A stretch of 43,253 nt of DNA from Gammaproteobacteria bacterium (GTDB lineage Bacteria > Pseudomonadota > Gammaproteobacteria > JACCYU01), in assembly GCA_013696315.1 (NCBI GenBank), contig JACCYU010000037.1, forward strand, positions 1 through 43,253, written 5' to 3'. The number at the start of each line of letters is the position of its first letter. Position 1 is the first letter of the stretch. The notes beneath the pieces were generated by a model. That model saw only the letters and a program-made list of their open reading frames with translations, was not told the origin of the DNA and did not search any database. Of the stretch, positions 7,584-17,180 are shown in pieces. Both the position numbers and the translations under genes were made by a program.

Positions 7584-8708
7584 ATGCAAGCCACAAAGCT
7601 GAACCTGCTGGGCCTGCCACGCCCGCGCCTGGAAGAATTTTTTGAGGGCTTGAACGAACCGGCGTTTCGGGCCACGCAGTTGGTCAAGTGGGCTCATCGC
7701 CAGGGCGTGACCGACTTTGACGCTATGACGGACCTGAGCTTGAAGCTGCGTGCGCGGCTGCGCGAAACAGCGGAAATCGCCACGCCCCAGTGCGTCGACG
7801 AGCAGGCGTCCGCGGATGGTACCGTCAAGTGGCTGCTGCGGCTCGATGACGCGAACGCGATCGAGACCGTGTTTATACCCGAACCCGGCCGCGGAACCTT
7901 GTGCGTTTCGTCGCAAGTCGGCTGTGCGCTGGATTGCACATTCTGTGCGACCGCGCGGCAAGGCTTCAATCGGAATTTGAGCGCCGCCGAGATCATCGGA
8001 CAGTTGTGGTTCGCCCGGCGGGCATTGCAGGGGCGGCCGGATTGCAGTGCCGGCGTGACCAACGTGGTGTTAATGGGCATGGGTGAGCCTCTGCTGAATT
8101 TAGATAACGTGGTCGACGCGATGCACCTGATGATTGACGACCACGCCTACGGACTAGGGAAGCGCAAGGTCACCTTGAGCACCTCTGGTGTGGTGCCCGC
8201 GCTGGACAAGCTAAGGTACCGCATCGACGTGAGCCTGGCTGTGTCGCTGCACGCGCCAGAGGATGCGCTGCGCGATCGGCTGGTGCCGCTCAATCGCAAG
8301 TATCCGATTCATACCCTGCTGGCGGCCTGCCGGCGATATATCAAAGATAAAGACCGCAAAGCGGTCGTGACTTTTGAATACGTGATGCTGGACGGCGTCA
8401 ACGATTCGGAAAGTCAGGCCGGGCAGTTGGCGCGTCTGTTGCGCGACATCCCCGCCAAGGTCAATCTGATTCCGTTCAATCCTTTTCCCGCGGCACTTTA
8501 CCGGCGTTCCAATGATGCCTCCATCGATCGCTTCCGGAACGTGCTGCAACGCCACGGTATCGTGACCGTCACGCGCCGCACGCGCGGCGATGATATCGAT
8601 GCGGCCTGCGGACAGCTGGCCGGTCGCGTGCATGACCGCAGCCATCGGCAACAACATTTCATCCGGCTGGCGGCGCGCATCGGCCGCGAGCAGGGCGCGC
8701 CCGCATAA
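7584..8708 (+). CDS. rlmN: Dual-specificity 23S rRNA/tRNA adenine-C2 methyltransferase RlmN
   Basis: This radical SAM enzyme shows the cluster motif CALDCTFC (Cys114, Cys118, Cys121), the segment [27 protein letters not shown], and the C-terminal [19 protein letters not shown] that holds the second catalytic cysteine. It methylates C2 of A2503 in 23S rRNA and A37 in some tRNAs using two SAM molecules. The frame opens with a GTG at 7563 that overlaps the ndk stop, but the ATG at 7584 ([11 protein letters not shown]) agrees better with the family N-terminus, so I chose it. About 374 residues, normal length. It needs a [4Fe-4S] cluster, of interest given the missing isc genes. Confidence 0.94.
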   Translation: MQATKLNLLGLPRPRLEEFFEGLNEPAFRATQLVKWAHRQGVTDFDAMTDLSLKLRARLRETAEIATPQCVDEQASADGTVKWLLRLDDANAIETVFIPEPGRGTLCVSSQVGCALDCTFCATARQGFNRNLSAAEIIGQLWFARRALQGRPDCSAGVTNVVLMGMGEPLLNLDNVVDAMHLMIDDHAYGLGKRKVTLSTSGVVPALDKLRYRIDVSLAVSLHAPEDALRDRLVPLNRKYPIHTLLAACRRYIKDKDRKAVVTFEYVMLDGVNDSESQAGQLARLLRDIPAKVNLIPFNPFPAALYRRSNDASIDRFRNVLQRHGIVTVTRRTRGDDIDAACGQLAGRVHDRSHRQQHFIRLAARIGREQGAPA

Positions 8709-9478
8709 TGCATACGGTGCGCGCGTTAGCGTTATCGATGGCGGTGCTGGCAATCGGCGCCTGCGCCTCGACGGGCTCAGGGTCAGGCGCCTACGTGGAG
8801 CCAAACGAGGAGGCGGCCTCCATCAACGTCAGTCTCGGCGCGCAGTATCTGAGCCGGGGCGAACTGAACCTCGCCAGCGTGAAACTGCAGCGCGCGCTGG
8901 AACAGGATCCCGATCTCGCCACGGCGCACTGGACGTATGCGCTGCTGCAGATGCGCCTTGACCGCGCCAAGCTGGCGGAGCAGCACTTTCTTCACGCGCT
9001 TGCTCTCGATCCGGGTGATTCCCTGCCGCACAACGCCTACGGCACTTTTCTGTGCGACAGGGGCCGGCTGTCGGAAGCGCAGACGGGGTTCAACAAGGCG
9101 CTGAACGATCCGCTCTATGAGCAGCCCGAGACCGCGCTCACCAACGCCGGTGTTTGCGCGCTGAAGGCGTCGGACGAGAAACAGGCGGAAGACGCCTTTC
9201 GCCGGGCGCTGGCCAGAAATGCCACGTTCATCCCCGCGCTCTACGAGATGGTGCGGCTGACCTACGACCAGCAGCGCTATGCGCAGACCCGGCAATACTT
9301 GCGCCGGTACGCGCAGGCGGCTGGCCACACCGCGCACACTCTGTTGCTCGCCGTACGAACCGAGTCCGGGCTTGGCAACCGCGATGCCGCCCGCGCCTAT
9401 GCCGCGCGCCTGCAACAGGATTATCCAAAGTCCCGGCAAGCCGCCCGCGTGGCCGAGATGGAACGGCATGGAATCTGA
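8708..9478 (+). CDS. pilF: Type IV pilus biogenesis lipoprotein PilF (TPR)
   Basis: The 256-residue product has a lipoprotein signal with the lipobox IGAC (Cys19-20 region), followed by tetratricopeptide repeats: YLSRGELNLASVKLQRALEQDPDLATAHW, ALLQMRLDRAKLAEQHFLHALALDPGD, and further units. This is the PilF (PilW) pilotin layout, which takes the PilQ secretin to the outer membrane and helps it assemble. The ATG overlaps the rlmN stop codon. Gene order rlmN-pilF-rodZ is conserved in gammaproteobacteria, which supports the name. No other pilus genes are in the window. Confidence 0.88.
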   Translation: MHTVRALALSMAVLAIGACASTGSGSGAYVEPNEEAASINVSLGAQYLSRGELNLASVKLQRALEQDPDLATAHWTYALLQMRLDRAKLAEQHFLHALALDPGDSLPHNAYGTFLCDRGRLSEAQTGFNKALNDPLYEQPETALTNAGVCALKASDEKQAEDAFRRALARNATFIPALYEMVRLTYDQQRYAQTRQYLRRYAQAAGHTAHTLLLAVRTESGLGNRDAARAYAARLQQDYPKSRQAARVAEMERHGI

Positions 9479-10625
9479 GCCGGCGCGAACACTTGCGCCA
9501 ACCGATGGGGAAATCGTCGCGCTTCAGCCCGCCGGCGCGGGCGAGACGCTCAAGTCCGCACGCACGCGCCTTGGCATGAGCCTGGAGCATGTGGCCAAAT
9601 TGTTATGCCTGCCGACACAGATCGTGGTCGCGCTGGAAGACGAGGACCACGAGGCACTGCCGGCGCCTGTGTACGTCAAGGGATATTTGCGTACTTATGC
9701 CCGCGCGCTGGAAATCGCCGAGCGGAAGATCATCGAAAAATACCAGGCGCTCGGTGTCCGCGAGCACGAGCTGCGGGTGGCCGATGCGGTCAACGAAGGT
9801 CCGCCGAATTCCATTTCCGTAGGGCTTAGCGCCGGTGCGGTCGCGCCGGTGTCGGTGGCGTTGTCCGCGCTGTGGTGGGGCACGGAGCAGCGGGAAATTG
9901 CAAAGGAAGCGAGCATCGATCAGGCCGCGCTCGCGGCGAGCGAATCGCGGCCGCTTACTCGTGCCGGGACTCGTGACGGGTCGGCGCTGCAAAGGCCGCG
10001 GCAAATCGAGCGCGATCCGGCACGCCAGCAGGCGGGGGGCAACCGCGCCGCGGACGAGAACCGTATAGCTGGAAGTAGCATCACCGGTCAGCACCAGAAT
10101 CGCGCTATCGCCCGGAACAATAAGCTACCCGGAGATCGTCAAGTGACCGACGGCCGTGGCGCCGCACTGCCGCGTGAATCAGACGCCGCGAGTCTGGAAG
10201 CGCCCGCGGCGCGGCTGAATCCGGATACCGGCTCGCGCGGTAACGCGGCAATAGCGGATTCAGCCAACGCGCGTGCGCCTGAATCAGCCGAGACCGTGGC
10301 GGGGGCCGCCACGCGGGACGACAGCCAGGTTCCGCCGGATGATGACGCGGGCTCCAGGGCCGCCGCTGCGCATGATCAGCTTGCTCTGCGCTATCGGGAC
10401 GACTCCTGGACGGAAGTCACGGACGCCAGCGGCAAACAGCTGATGTACGGCATGGTGTCGGCCGGGGAGGCGCGCAGCGTGGCCGGCGAGGCGCCGTTCG
10501 AGGTGCTGCTGGGTCGTGCGTCGAGCGTACAGGTCACTATTAACGACGAAGCGTTCGACTCTTCACCATTTGTGCGCACCAACGAAACCGCGCGGTTTAC
10601 CGTCGATACCAGCGCCGGCCAATAA
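9468..10625 (+). CDS. rodZ: Cytoskeletal protein RodZ
   Basis: I place the start at ATG 9468, inside the last codons of pilF, giving 385 residues; the frame is open further upstream but that part is pilF shadow. The N-terminus has the RodZ helix-turn-helix domain: GETLKSARTRLGMSLEHVAKLLCLP, then LPAPVYVKGYLRTYARALEI. A single weakly hydrophobic segment follows near 120-140 (VGLSAGAVAPVSVALSALWWG), then a long low-complexity periplasmic linker, and a C-terminal DUF4115 domain (RYRDDSWTEVTDASGKQLMYGMV). RodZ ties MreB filaments to the inner membrane and maintains rod shape. The membrane segment is less hydrophobic than usual. In most relatives ispG follows; here hisS follows directly. Confidence 0.88.
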   Translation: MESEPARTLAPTDGEIVALQPAGAGETLKSARTRLGMSLEHVAKLLCLPTQIVVALEDEDHEALPAPVYVKGYLRTYARALEIAERKIIEKYQALGVREHELRVADAVNEGPPNSISVGLSAGAVAPVSVALSALWWGTEQREIAKEASIDQAALAASESRPLTRAGTRDGSALQRPRQIERDPARQQAGGNRAADENRIAGSSITGQHQNRAIARNNKLPGDRQVTDGRGAALPRESDAASLEAPAARLNPDTGSRGNAAIADSANARAPESAETVAGAATRDDSQVPPDDDAGSRAAAAHDQLALRYRDDSWTEVTDASGKQLMYGMVSAGEARSVAGEAPFEVLLGRASSVQVTINDEAFDSSPFVRTNETARFTVDTSAGQ

Positions 10626-10664
10626 GCCCCGCGCCAGTAAATCCTAGTCATTAAAATACAGGGC

Positions 10665-11939
10665 ATGCCCAAACGCATTCAGTCGATCCGCGGCATGCAC
10701 GATATTCTGCCCGCGCGCAGCCCCGCCTGGCAGCACCTTGAAGCCACCTTCCGGAAATGTTTCGCGGCATATGGCTATCAGGAGATCCGACTGCCCATCG
10801 TGGAGCCCACCGAGCTGTTTACGCGTTCCATCGGCGAGGTCACGGACATTGTCGAAAAGGAGATGTACACCTTCGCGGACCGCAACGGCGACAGCTTGAC
10901 CTTGCGGCCTGAGGGCACGGCCAGTTGTGCGCGCGCCGGTATCGAACACGGACTGCTGCACAACCAGCAGCAGCGACTGTGGTACACGGGGCCCATGTTC
11001 CGTCACGAACGCCCACAGAAAGGGCGTTATCGTCAGTTTCATCAGGCCGGCGCGGAGACGTTCGGCATGGCGGGACCGGACATCGACCTCGAACTAATCG
11101 CGATGAGCGCGCGCCTGTGGCGGATGCTGGGGCTCGATGCGTTGCGGCTGGAGATCAATTCGCTGGGCACCAGCGCGGCGCGCGCGGCGTATCGCGAAAA
11201 GCTGGTCGAATATCTCTCGGCGCAGGTGCTGGACGCGGAATCCAGACGCCGTCTGGATGATAATCCGCTACGTGTGCTGGACAGCAAAAACCCGGAGATG
11301 TGCGAGGTGATCGCCGGCGCGCCCAGTCTGCTGGATGCGCTGGATGGTGAGTCCGCCGCGCATTTCGAACAGCTGCGCGGCTTGCTCGATGGCGCCGGCA
11401 TCGTTTATAAGACAAACCCGCGACTGGTGCGCGGACTGGACTATTACTCGCGCACGGTGTTCGAGTGGATATCCGACGACCTGGGCGCGCAGGGTACCGT
11501 GTGCGCGGGCGGACGTTACGATCGCCTGGTCGAGCAGCTGGGTGGTCGCCCGACACCTGCCGCGGGCTTCGCTATGGGTCTGGAGCGTATCCTGGATCTC
11601 ATGGATACACAGTCGCTTGTGCCCGAAATGCCGGATGTATACTTCTGCGTGGTCGGGCCGGCGGCGGCGCGTGAGGGTCTGGCGCTGGCCGAACGGCTGC
11701 GAAACGAGCTGCCGGAGATACGGCTGATCGTCAATGGCGGCGACGCAAGCCTGAAAGCGCAGCTCAGGCGCGCCGACAAGGCGGGCGCGCGACTGGCATT
11801 GATCCTCGGCGAAGACGAGATGGCCGCGAACACCGTGGCGATCAAGTATCTGCGTGAAGATCGCGCGCAAGCTGCGGTGGCGCTTGGCGATTCACCGCGT
11901 CTGCTAAGGCAGGCACTCGCACGCTCTGCCTCTCTATAA
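10665..11939 (+). CDS. hisS: Histidyl-tRNA synthetase
   Basis: This 424-residue class II synthetase has all expected motifs: motif 1 near IRGMHDILP and [24 protein letters not shown], motif 2 [16 protein letters not shown], the histidine-specific [15 protein letters not shown], and motif 3 [15 protein letters not shown]. The C-terminal anticodon-binding domain follows. It charges tRNA-His. It lies 39 bases after rodZ and 29 bases before yfgM. Translation probably starts at the ATG with AGGG a few bases upstream. Confidence 0.96.
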   Translation: MPKRIQSIRGMHDILPARSPAWQHLEATFRKCFAAYGYQEIRLPIVEPTELFTRSIGEVTDIVEKEMYTFADRNGDSLTLRPEGTASCARAGIEHGLLHNQQQRLWYTGPMFRHERPQKGRYRQFHQAGAETFGMAGPDIDLELIAMSARLWRMLGLDALRLEINSLGTSAARAAYREKLVEYLSAQVLDAESRRRLDDNPLRVLDSKNPEMCEVIAGAPSLLDALDGESAAHFEQLRGLLDGAGIVYKTNPRLVRGLDYYSRTVFEWISDDLGAQGTVCAGGRYDRLVEQLGGRPTPAAGFAMGLERILDLMDTQSLVPEMPDVYFCVVGPAAAREGLALAERLRNELPEIRLIVNGGDASLKAQLRRADKAGARLALILGEDEMAANTVAIKYLREDRAQAAVALGDSPRLLRQALARSASL

Positions 11940-11968
11940 TCAACAGAATTAGTGTTCAGGAGCAATCG

Positions 11969-12607
11969 TTGGCTTCATATCATACCGATGAAGAACAGGT
12001 CGAAGCGCTGAAGCGCTGGTGGAGTGAAAACGGGCGTTCGGTCGTAGCCGGCGTCATCATCGGCGTCGGTGCGCTGGTCGGCTGGCGCGGCTGGACAGCA
12101 TATCAGAACGGCCAGGCCAACGCGGCGTCCGTGCATTACGCGCAGTTACGCGCGGCGACGCTCAGCGACGACGCGCAGGGGATCGAGACGGCCACCAGGG
12201 TTCTGCAGGAGTCTTATCCTTCCACGCCATACGCCGCGCTGGCAGCGCTGTCGTTGGCCAAGGTCAAGGCAGACGCTGGCGATCTGGAAGCGTCCGCCGC
12301 GCAGTTACGCTGGGCGGCCGAGCACAGTTCCCAGGAAGTGGTTCAGGCCGTGGCTAACCTGAGGCTCGCGCGAGTGCGAGTGGCGCAAGGCGATAACGAC
12401 GCCGCGCTGACCCTCGTCAAAGGTGATTTCCCGGCCCCGTATACATCGCTGGTCGAAGAGATTCGCGGCGATGCTTATGTTGCCAAAGGCAACCTCGACG
12501 CGGCCAGGGAAGCGTACGATCGCGCGCTGTCGGCCGCCGCCGGCGGTACCGAATACCTGCGCATGAAGCGCAAGAATCTGGGTCAGGCGCCGGAGTCCGC
12601 ATCATGA
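11969..12607 (+). CDS. yfgM: YfgM/TPR-like membrane-anchored protein
   Basis: The 212-residue product has a short cytoplasmic N-terminus (SYHTDEEQVEALKRWWSENGRSV), one membrane segment (VAGVIIGVGALVGWRGW, residues about 25-41) and a periplasmic TPR-like helical domain. This is the YfgM layout, an ancillary SecYEG translocon component working with periplasmic chaperones. The start is TTG at 11969, chosen because AGGAG stands 6 bases upstream and the protein begins as in relatives. It overlaps bamB by four bases, so the two are probably translationally coupled. Confidence 0.88.
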   Translation: MASYHTDEEQVEALKRWWSENGRSVVAGVIIGVGALVGWRGWTAYQNGQANAASVHYAQLRAATLSDDAQGIETATRVLQESYPSTPYAALAALSLAKVKADAGDLEASAAQLRWAAEHSSQEVVQAVANLRLARVRVAQGDNDAALTLVKGDFPAPYTSLVEEIRGDAYVAKGNLDAAREAYDRALSAAAGGTEYLRMKRKNLGQAPESAS

Positions 12608-13875
12608 CCGGCGGTGCAGGAATGCGGTGGCTTGAATTTGCACCATGCTGCGCGACCCTGCTGTCGATCATCCTCGCCACCGCCTGCGGCACGGTGGAAG
12701 AGACGCGCGTGCCGGCCGAACTCAAGCAAGTAAATTCCACACTATCCGTCGAAGACAAGTGGCATCAATCGGCCGGCAGCGGTGTGGACGAGCGATACCT
12801 TAAACTCAAGCCCGCGCTCGCGCGCGGCAGGATATACGTCGTCGATGCGAAAGGAACGGTGAGCGCCCTGCGCGTCGGCGATGGCGAGTCGATCTGGCAA
12901 GTCGCCTCGGACGACGGGGTTATCGCAGGTCTGCAGCGCGGCGACGGCCTGCTGTTTCTGGGCACGGAGGACGGCGCGGCGATCGCGCTGCGGCAGCGCG
13001 GCGGCACGGAGGTCTGGCGCAAACAGCTAGGCGCCGAGGTCGTGGCGTTGTCCGAACCCGATCTGGGGGTCATCGTGGTGCGCACTGCCGACAGCCGCCT
13101 GCATGGTCTGGACGTCGCCAGTGGCGAAATTCTCTGGCAGACCGGGCGTACGACGCCGGTGCTGAATCTGCGTGGCGCCAGCCGGCCGTTGATGGACAGC
13201 GGTCGCGTGGTGGTGGGATTCGATGACGGCAAGCTCGTGGCGGTGTCGGCCGATCGCGGCAACGTGCTTTGGACAACAACCATTTCCAATCCTACCGGCA
13301 GCTCCGAGTTGGAGCGGCTGACGGACATCGACGGCGAGATCAAGGTGCTCGACGGTATCGTGTATGTCGCGAGCTTTCAGGGAAGCGTCGCGGCGGTAAC
13401 TTTGAGCGAAGGGCGCACCCTGTGGTCACGCGAGATTTCGTCGCACATGGGCCTGGACGTAGATGCGGAAAATGTCTATGTCACGGATGCGGACAGTTAC
13501 ATCTGGGCGCTAGAGCGGATCAGCGGCGCGACCTTGTGGGAGCAGGACAACCTCGAATACCGGGAGGTGACCGCGCCGGTCGCCATCGACGACTATGTGC
13601 TGGTCGGCGATCTCGAAGGCTATGTGCACTGGTTGTCCAAATACGACGGCCGCTTCGTCGCGCGCACCACGATCGCCAGTGCGGGCATCCTGTCGACGCC
13701 GGTCGTAACCAACGAGACCGCTTACGTGCTGGACCGCGGCGGGGTCATCGCGGCGCTGCAAAGTGAGCAACAGCAATCGCAGCCGCCAGTCGATGACTCC
13801 CGGGGTGAAAAGGACGGGCTGGAGGCGCTGGAACTGGAGCCGTTTCCCGAGGAAGGCGCGTCATCGCCGCCGTAA
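12604..13875 (+). CDS. bamB: Outer membrane protein assembly factor BamB
   Basis: The 423-residue lipoprotein has a lipobox ILATACG, with the lipidated Cys near residue 28. An eight-bladed beta-propeller follows, marked by repeated Trp-ending strands such as GESIWQVASDDGVI, GGTEVWRKQLGAEVV, GEILWQTGRTTPVL, GNVLWTTTISNPTGSSE and GATLWEQDNLEYREV. BamB binds BamA at the periplasmic side of the outer membrane and helps insert beta-barrel proteins. The C-terminus carries an acidic, Pro- and Ser-rich tail of about 40 residues not seen in the enteric protein. The gene lies between yfgM and der, as expected. Confidence 0.92.
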   Translation: MTGGAGMRWLEFAPCCATLLSIILATACGTVEETRVPAELKQVNSTLSVEDKWHQSAGSGVDERYLKLKPALARGRIYVVDAKGTVSALRVGDGESIWQVASDDGVIAGLQRGDGLLFLGTEDGAAIALRQRGGTEVWRKQLGAEVVALSEPDLGVIVVRTADSRLHGLDVASGEILWQTGRTTPVLNLRGASRPLMDSGRVVVGFDDGKLVAVSADRGNVLWTTTISNPTGSSELERLTDIDGEIKVLDGIVYVASFQGSVAAVTLSEGRTLWSREISSHMGLDVDAENVYVTDADSYIWALERISGATLWEQDNLEYREVTAPVAIDDYVLVGDLEGYVHWLSKYDGRFVARTTIASAGILSTPVVTNETAYVLDRGGVIAALQSEQQQSQPPVDDSRGEKDGLEALELEPFPEEGASSPP

Positions 13876-13944
13876 TCGCGGCGCGCCGCGAAGCAGGGGG
13901 CCGATGACGGCGGGGCCGCGTGTAACAACCCACGCACCGCGGTC

Positions 13945-15348
13945 ATGAGACCTACCATCGCACTGGTCGGACGTCCGAACGTCGGCAAGTCAACCCTGTT
14001 CAATCAGCTTACGCGCACGCGCGACGCCCTGGTGGCGGACGCGCCCGGTCTCACGCGCGACCGCAATTACGGTCTGGCGACGCTGGGTCCGCGCCAGTGC
14101 TGGGTGATCGATACCGGCGGGCTCGAAGGCGAACGGGAGGCGCTGGATAAAGCGGTCACGGAACAAACGCTGGTCGCGGTGAACGCGGCGGATGCGGTGG
14201 TGCTGCTGGTGGATGCGCGGGCGGGGCTGACCTGCGCCGACGAAAACATTGCCAGTCAGCTTAAAAAAGCGGGGCGCCCGTTGCTGGTCGCGGTCAACAA
14301 GGTCGATGGTCTGGACGCCGCACAGGTCAGTGCTGAATTTCACCGTCTCGGCATCGCGCCGCTGATCGCGATCGCAGCGGCCCACCGGCATGGTCTCGCA
14401 GCGCTGACGGCGGCCATTCTCGCCAGGTTTCCGATTGGTGAGGATGACGCCGAAGCGAAGCGCGCGGATGTGGCCGGCGGCGGCATCCGTATCGCGCTGA
14501 TCGGCAGGCCCAACGTCGGCAAGTCCACCCTGGTCAACCGCCTGCTCGGCGAACAGCGGGTGGTGACCTCACCGGAGCCGGGGACCACGCGCGACAGCAT
14601 CTCGATCCCGTTCGAGCGCGATGGTCGGCGCTACGTGCTGGCCGATACGGCGGGTGTGCGCCGCCGCAGCCGCATCGAGGAAGCGATCGAGAAGTTCAGC
14701 GTGATGAAGTCGCTGCAGGCCATTGACTCCGCCCAGGTAGTCGTGGCCGTGCTGGACGCGCACCTGGGGGTGGCTGAACAGGACGCGAGCCTGCTGGGGC
14801 TGGTCCTGGAGACAGGGCGCGCCCTGGTGATCGCCGTCAACAAATGGGACGGCCTGGATCAGGACCAGCAGCGCTGGGTGCGGCGCGAATTGGATCGAAG
14901 GCTTAGCTTCGTGGACTTCGCCGAACGTATCATGATTTCCGCGCTGCACGGCAGCGGAGTGGGCAAATTGATGAATGCCGTGCGGCGCGCACATGCGTCG
15001 GCGATGATCGATGTATCGACCCCGATACTGACACGCCTGCTGGAACAGGCGACCTCAGTTCACCAGCCGCCGCTGGTCGCGGGCCGACGAATCCGGCTGC
15101 GCTACGCGCATCAGGGCGGCAACAATCCGCTGACTCTGGTGATTCACGGCAACCAGACGGGCAAGCTGCCGGGTGCGTACAAGCGCTATCTGATGAATTA
15201 CTTTCGCGAGGCGTTGCGTTTGAGCGGCACGCCGGTGCGGCTGGTGTTCAAGACGGGCGAGAATCCCTACGCGGGCCGCGTCGCCGGCGCCCGGCCGCAT
15301 GATAAAAGCCACGGTCGGCGCTCCGGACGTAGCGTAAAACGCGGATAA
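13945..15348 (+). CDS. der: Ribosome biogenesis GTPase Der
   Basis: The 467-residue product has two tandem GTPase domains, which is diagnostic of Der (EngA). Domain 1 has GRPNVGKSTLFNQL (residues 8-21), DTGG and NKVDG. Domain 2 has a second GRPNVGKSTLVNRL near 187-200, DTAGV and NKWDG. The C-terminal KH-like domain includes RRIRLRYAHQGG and the basic tail typical of proteobacterial Der. It acts in assembly of the 50S ribosomal subunit. It closes the housekeeping operon; the hairpin after it serves the converging gene better than this one. Confidence 0.96.
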   Translation: MRPTIALVGRPNVGKSTLFNQLTRTRDALVADAPGLTRDRNYGLATLGPRQCWVIDTGGLEGEREALDKAVTEQTLVAVNAADAVVLLVDARAGLTCADENIASQLKKAGRPLLVAVNKVDGLDAAQVSAEFHRLGIAPLIAIAAAHRHGLAALTAAILARFPIGEDDAEAKRADVAGGGIRIALIGRPNVGKSTLVNRLLGEQRVVTSPEPGTTRDSISIPFERDGRRYVLADTAGVRRRSRIEEAIEKFSVMKSLQAIDSAQVVVAVLDAHLGVAEQDASLLGLVLETGRALVIAVNKWDGLDQDQQRWVRRELDRRLSFVDFAERIMISALHGSGVGKLMNAVRRAHASAMIDVSTPILTRLLEQATSVHQPPLVAGRRIRLRYAHQGGNNPLTLVIHGNQTGKLPGAYKRYLMNYFREALRLSGTPVRLVFKTGENPYAGRVAGARPHDKSHGRRSGRSVKRG

Positions 15349-15374
15349 AAAAGACCCGCGATCGCTCGCGGGCC
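15349..15374 (-). terminator. Intrinsic terminator for the SGNH hydrolase gene
   Basis: The stem CCCGCGA / TCGCGGG (15355-15372) has a four-base loop. On the minus strand it is followed by TCTTTTTTAT, a good U-tract. It lies between two converging genes, 30-odd bases past the stop of the minus-strand gene. On the plus strand no T-run follows, so der may rely on another signal. Confidence 0.7.
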
Positions 15375-15405
15375 CGGTGAACATTCTTGCATGGGCGGTA
15401 TTTGC

Positions 15406-16959
15406 TTAGTTGAGAATCCCGCTGCCCGCCAGCGACTGGAACCATAGATTGGCCATTGCCTGATACCCCGCCCCGTTGGGGTGGATATTGTCGGGCAGCT
15501 GGCCGGGGTTCTGTTTGAAATAGCCATAAAAATCCGGCGGGGTTACGGTGATGGCATTTGCCGCCACCAGCTCATCGATCACCAGGTTGTAGTCCTGGAT
15601 CAGCCGGTCCTGCGATACCGGTGCGTTGCGGATGAACGGCACCTTGGCGAGTATCGGAATTTTGTTCGACTGCTTGAGGCTGGTGATGATGCGCTGCATC
15701 GCGTCCTTGAACGAGCCGCTGTAGCCGCTGGCGCCGGGCAGCAGACCTTTGCCGCTGCGAATCGGGCGCTTGGAATCGTTGGTGCCGAACATGATCAGCC
15801 AGTACTGTGATTCGGTGTGGCGCAGCTTGGTGGAGTTGATCCGTGAAGCGCCGCTCCGACCCCCGGTGCCCGACGTAGTGCCGCCATGACCTTCGTTCAA
15901 AACCGTTACCGGCAGCCCGAGCTGCGCGGTAAGCAGATCGTTGAGGATGGGGGTGAAACCATGGCTGACGTTGCGCCCATCGGACGAGTCGTCATCGCCG
16001 GCGACGTCGTCATACGCGCCGACGGTAATGCTGTCGCCCATGGCGACGAAATACCGGCCTCTCGCGCCCACCACCGCATTTGTCTCCTGCGCCAGCGGTG
16101 ACGGCAAAGCGAGGCCGGCACCATTGACGATAACGGCGCTTACGAGGTGATCGCCGGCTGCGACCGCAGAGAACTTACCCGCGTAAGGCGAAGTCTTGTC
16201 GGTGAACGAGACGCCGTTGTCCAGGCTGAAACGTACGCCGCCGCCGGTCGGCACCCCTTTGGCGACCGCCGCGACATCCAGCGCGCCGCTGGTTTCCACC
16301 GAATAAGAAACCGGTCGGGAAATAATCAATGCGGACGCGGCGCTGGTAGTGTTTACGACCACATCGTCGAACACCGCATTGCCTTGCGCGAACAGGCCCA
16401 CGGTGCCGGTGGTCAGGCTCGTATCCTGCGCACTCAACAGCGCCTCGCCGTCCAGATACACCAGAATATTGCTGCCGAGAACATTGATGGTCACCACGTG
16501 CGGCTGGCTGAAATCCGGCCCGCGGCCGTCGAAGGCCAGGGTCGTGAAGCTTCCGTTAACCCGCTTCTCCAGGCGGCTGAAGCCCTGATTGCGGTTGATA
16601 GTGAACCGATAGTAATTACTGTTGTTCGTGTATCGGAACATTACGCCGACGCTGTGGGTGCTGACCGGCGCCAGGTGCACGGAGACTTCGTAATCCGTGA
16701 AATTCAGACCGCTCTGATTGAACGCGTAACTGCCGCTGTGAAAACTCTGTACGTACCCGCGTACGTCGTTCGCCTGTCGGTAGCCGCCGTTGACCGCTTG
16801 CCAGGCCGGCGCGTCGGAGGAGTCCTTGACCACCGTCCAGCCATTGGCGTTGCCATCATTAAAATCATCGGATAGCATGGTGGCGCCGTGCGCCGCCAGG
16901 CTCGTGAACAGCATAAACGCGCCGGCGAGTCTGCCGGTTACATGAAATGCGTGTCGCAT
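15406..16959 (-). CDS. Secreted SGNH/GDSL hydrolase with an N-terminal concanavalin-like domain
   Basis: The 517-residue product starts with a signal peptide ending in SLAAHGAT (about residue 25). Residues about 30-205 form a jelly-roll region (DDFNDGNANGWTVV, then YYRFTINRNQGFSRLEKRVNG, ILVYLDGEALLSAQDTSLTTGTVGLF split by strands), as in LamG or DUF1080-like carbohydrate-binding domains. A short Ig-like linker follows. From about residue 300 the SGNH hydrolase blocks are intact: block I AMGDSITVGAY with nucleophile Ser, block II NEGHGGTTS, block III MFGTNDSK, and block V PDNIHPNGAGYQ with the Asp/His pair. It is probably a secreted esterase acting on an acylated polysaccharide; the substrate is inferred only from the domain pairing. 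A terminator follows the gene. Confidence 0.82.
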   Translation of the reverse strand: MRHAFHVTGRLAGAFMLFTSLAAHGATMLSDDFNDGNANGWTVVKDSSDAPAWQAVNGGYRQANDVRGYVQSFHSGSYAFNQSGLNFTDYEVSVHLAPVSTHSVGVMFRYTNNSNYYRFTINRNQGFSRLEKRVNGSFTTLAFDGRGPDFSQPHVVTINVLGSNILVYLDGEALLSAQDTSLTTGTVGLFAQGNAVFDDVVVNTTSAASALIISRPVSYSVETSGALDVAAVAKGVPTGGGVRFSLDNGVSFTDKTSPYAGKFSAVAAGDHLVSAVIVNGAGLALPSPLAQETNAVVGARGRYFVAMGDSITVGAYDDVAGDDDSSDGRNVSHGFTPILNDLLTAQLGLPVTVLNEGHGGTTSGTGGRSGASRINSTKLRHTESQYWLIMFGTNDSKRPIRSGKGLLPGASGYSGSFKDAMQRIITSLKQSNKIPILAKVPFIRNAPVSQDRLIQDYNLVIDELVAANAITVTPPDFYGYFKQNPGQLPDNIHPNGAGYQAMANLWFQSLAGSGILN

Positions 16960-17180
16960 GGATGTCCCTCGTAGATGTCCTTAATAAATCGATTGTCGGC
17001 GACGGCACTGCAGCCGCACGGAGTGGCCGATCTGTTGCCTTCCGTAGCCTGAATCACCCCTTTCGTCGGGCATTATAACCGCAAATTCCGCGCGAACTGT
17101 GCCGGAATTCAAAAATCAGTCGCGACAGCGAAATGGGTGCCTCGATGTTGAATTCAGCCTGAAGCGAGCGCCATGCGCCG

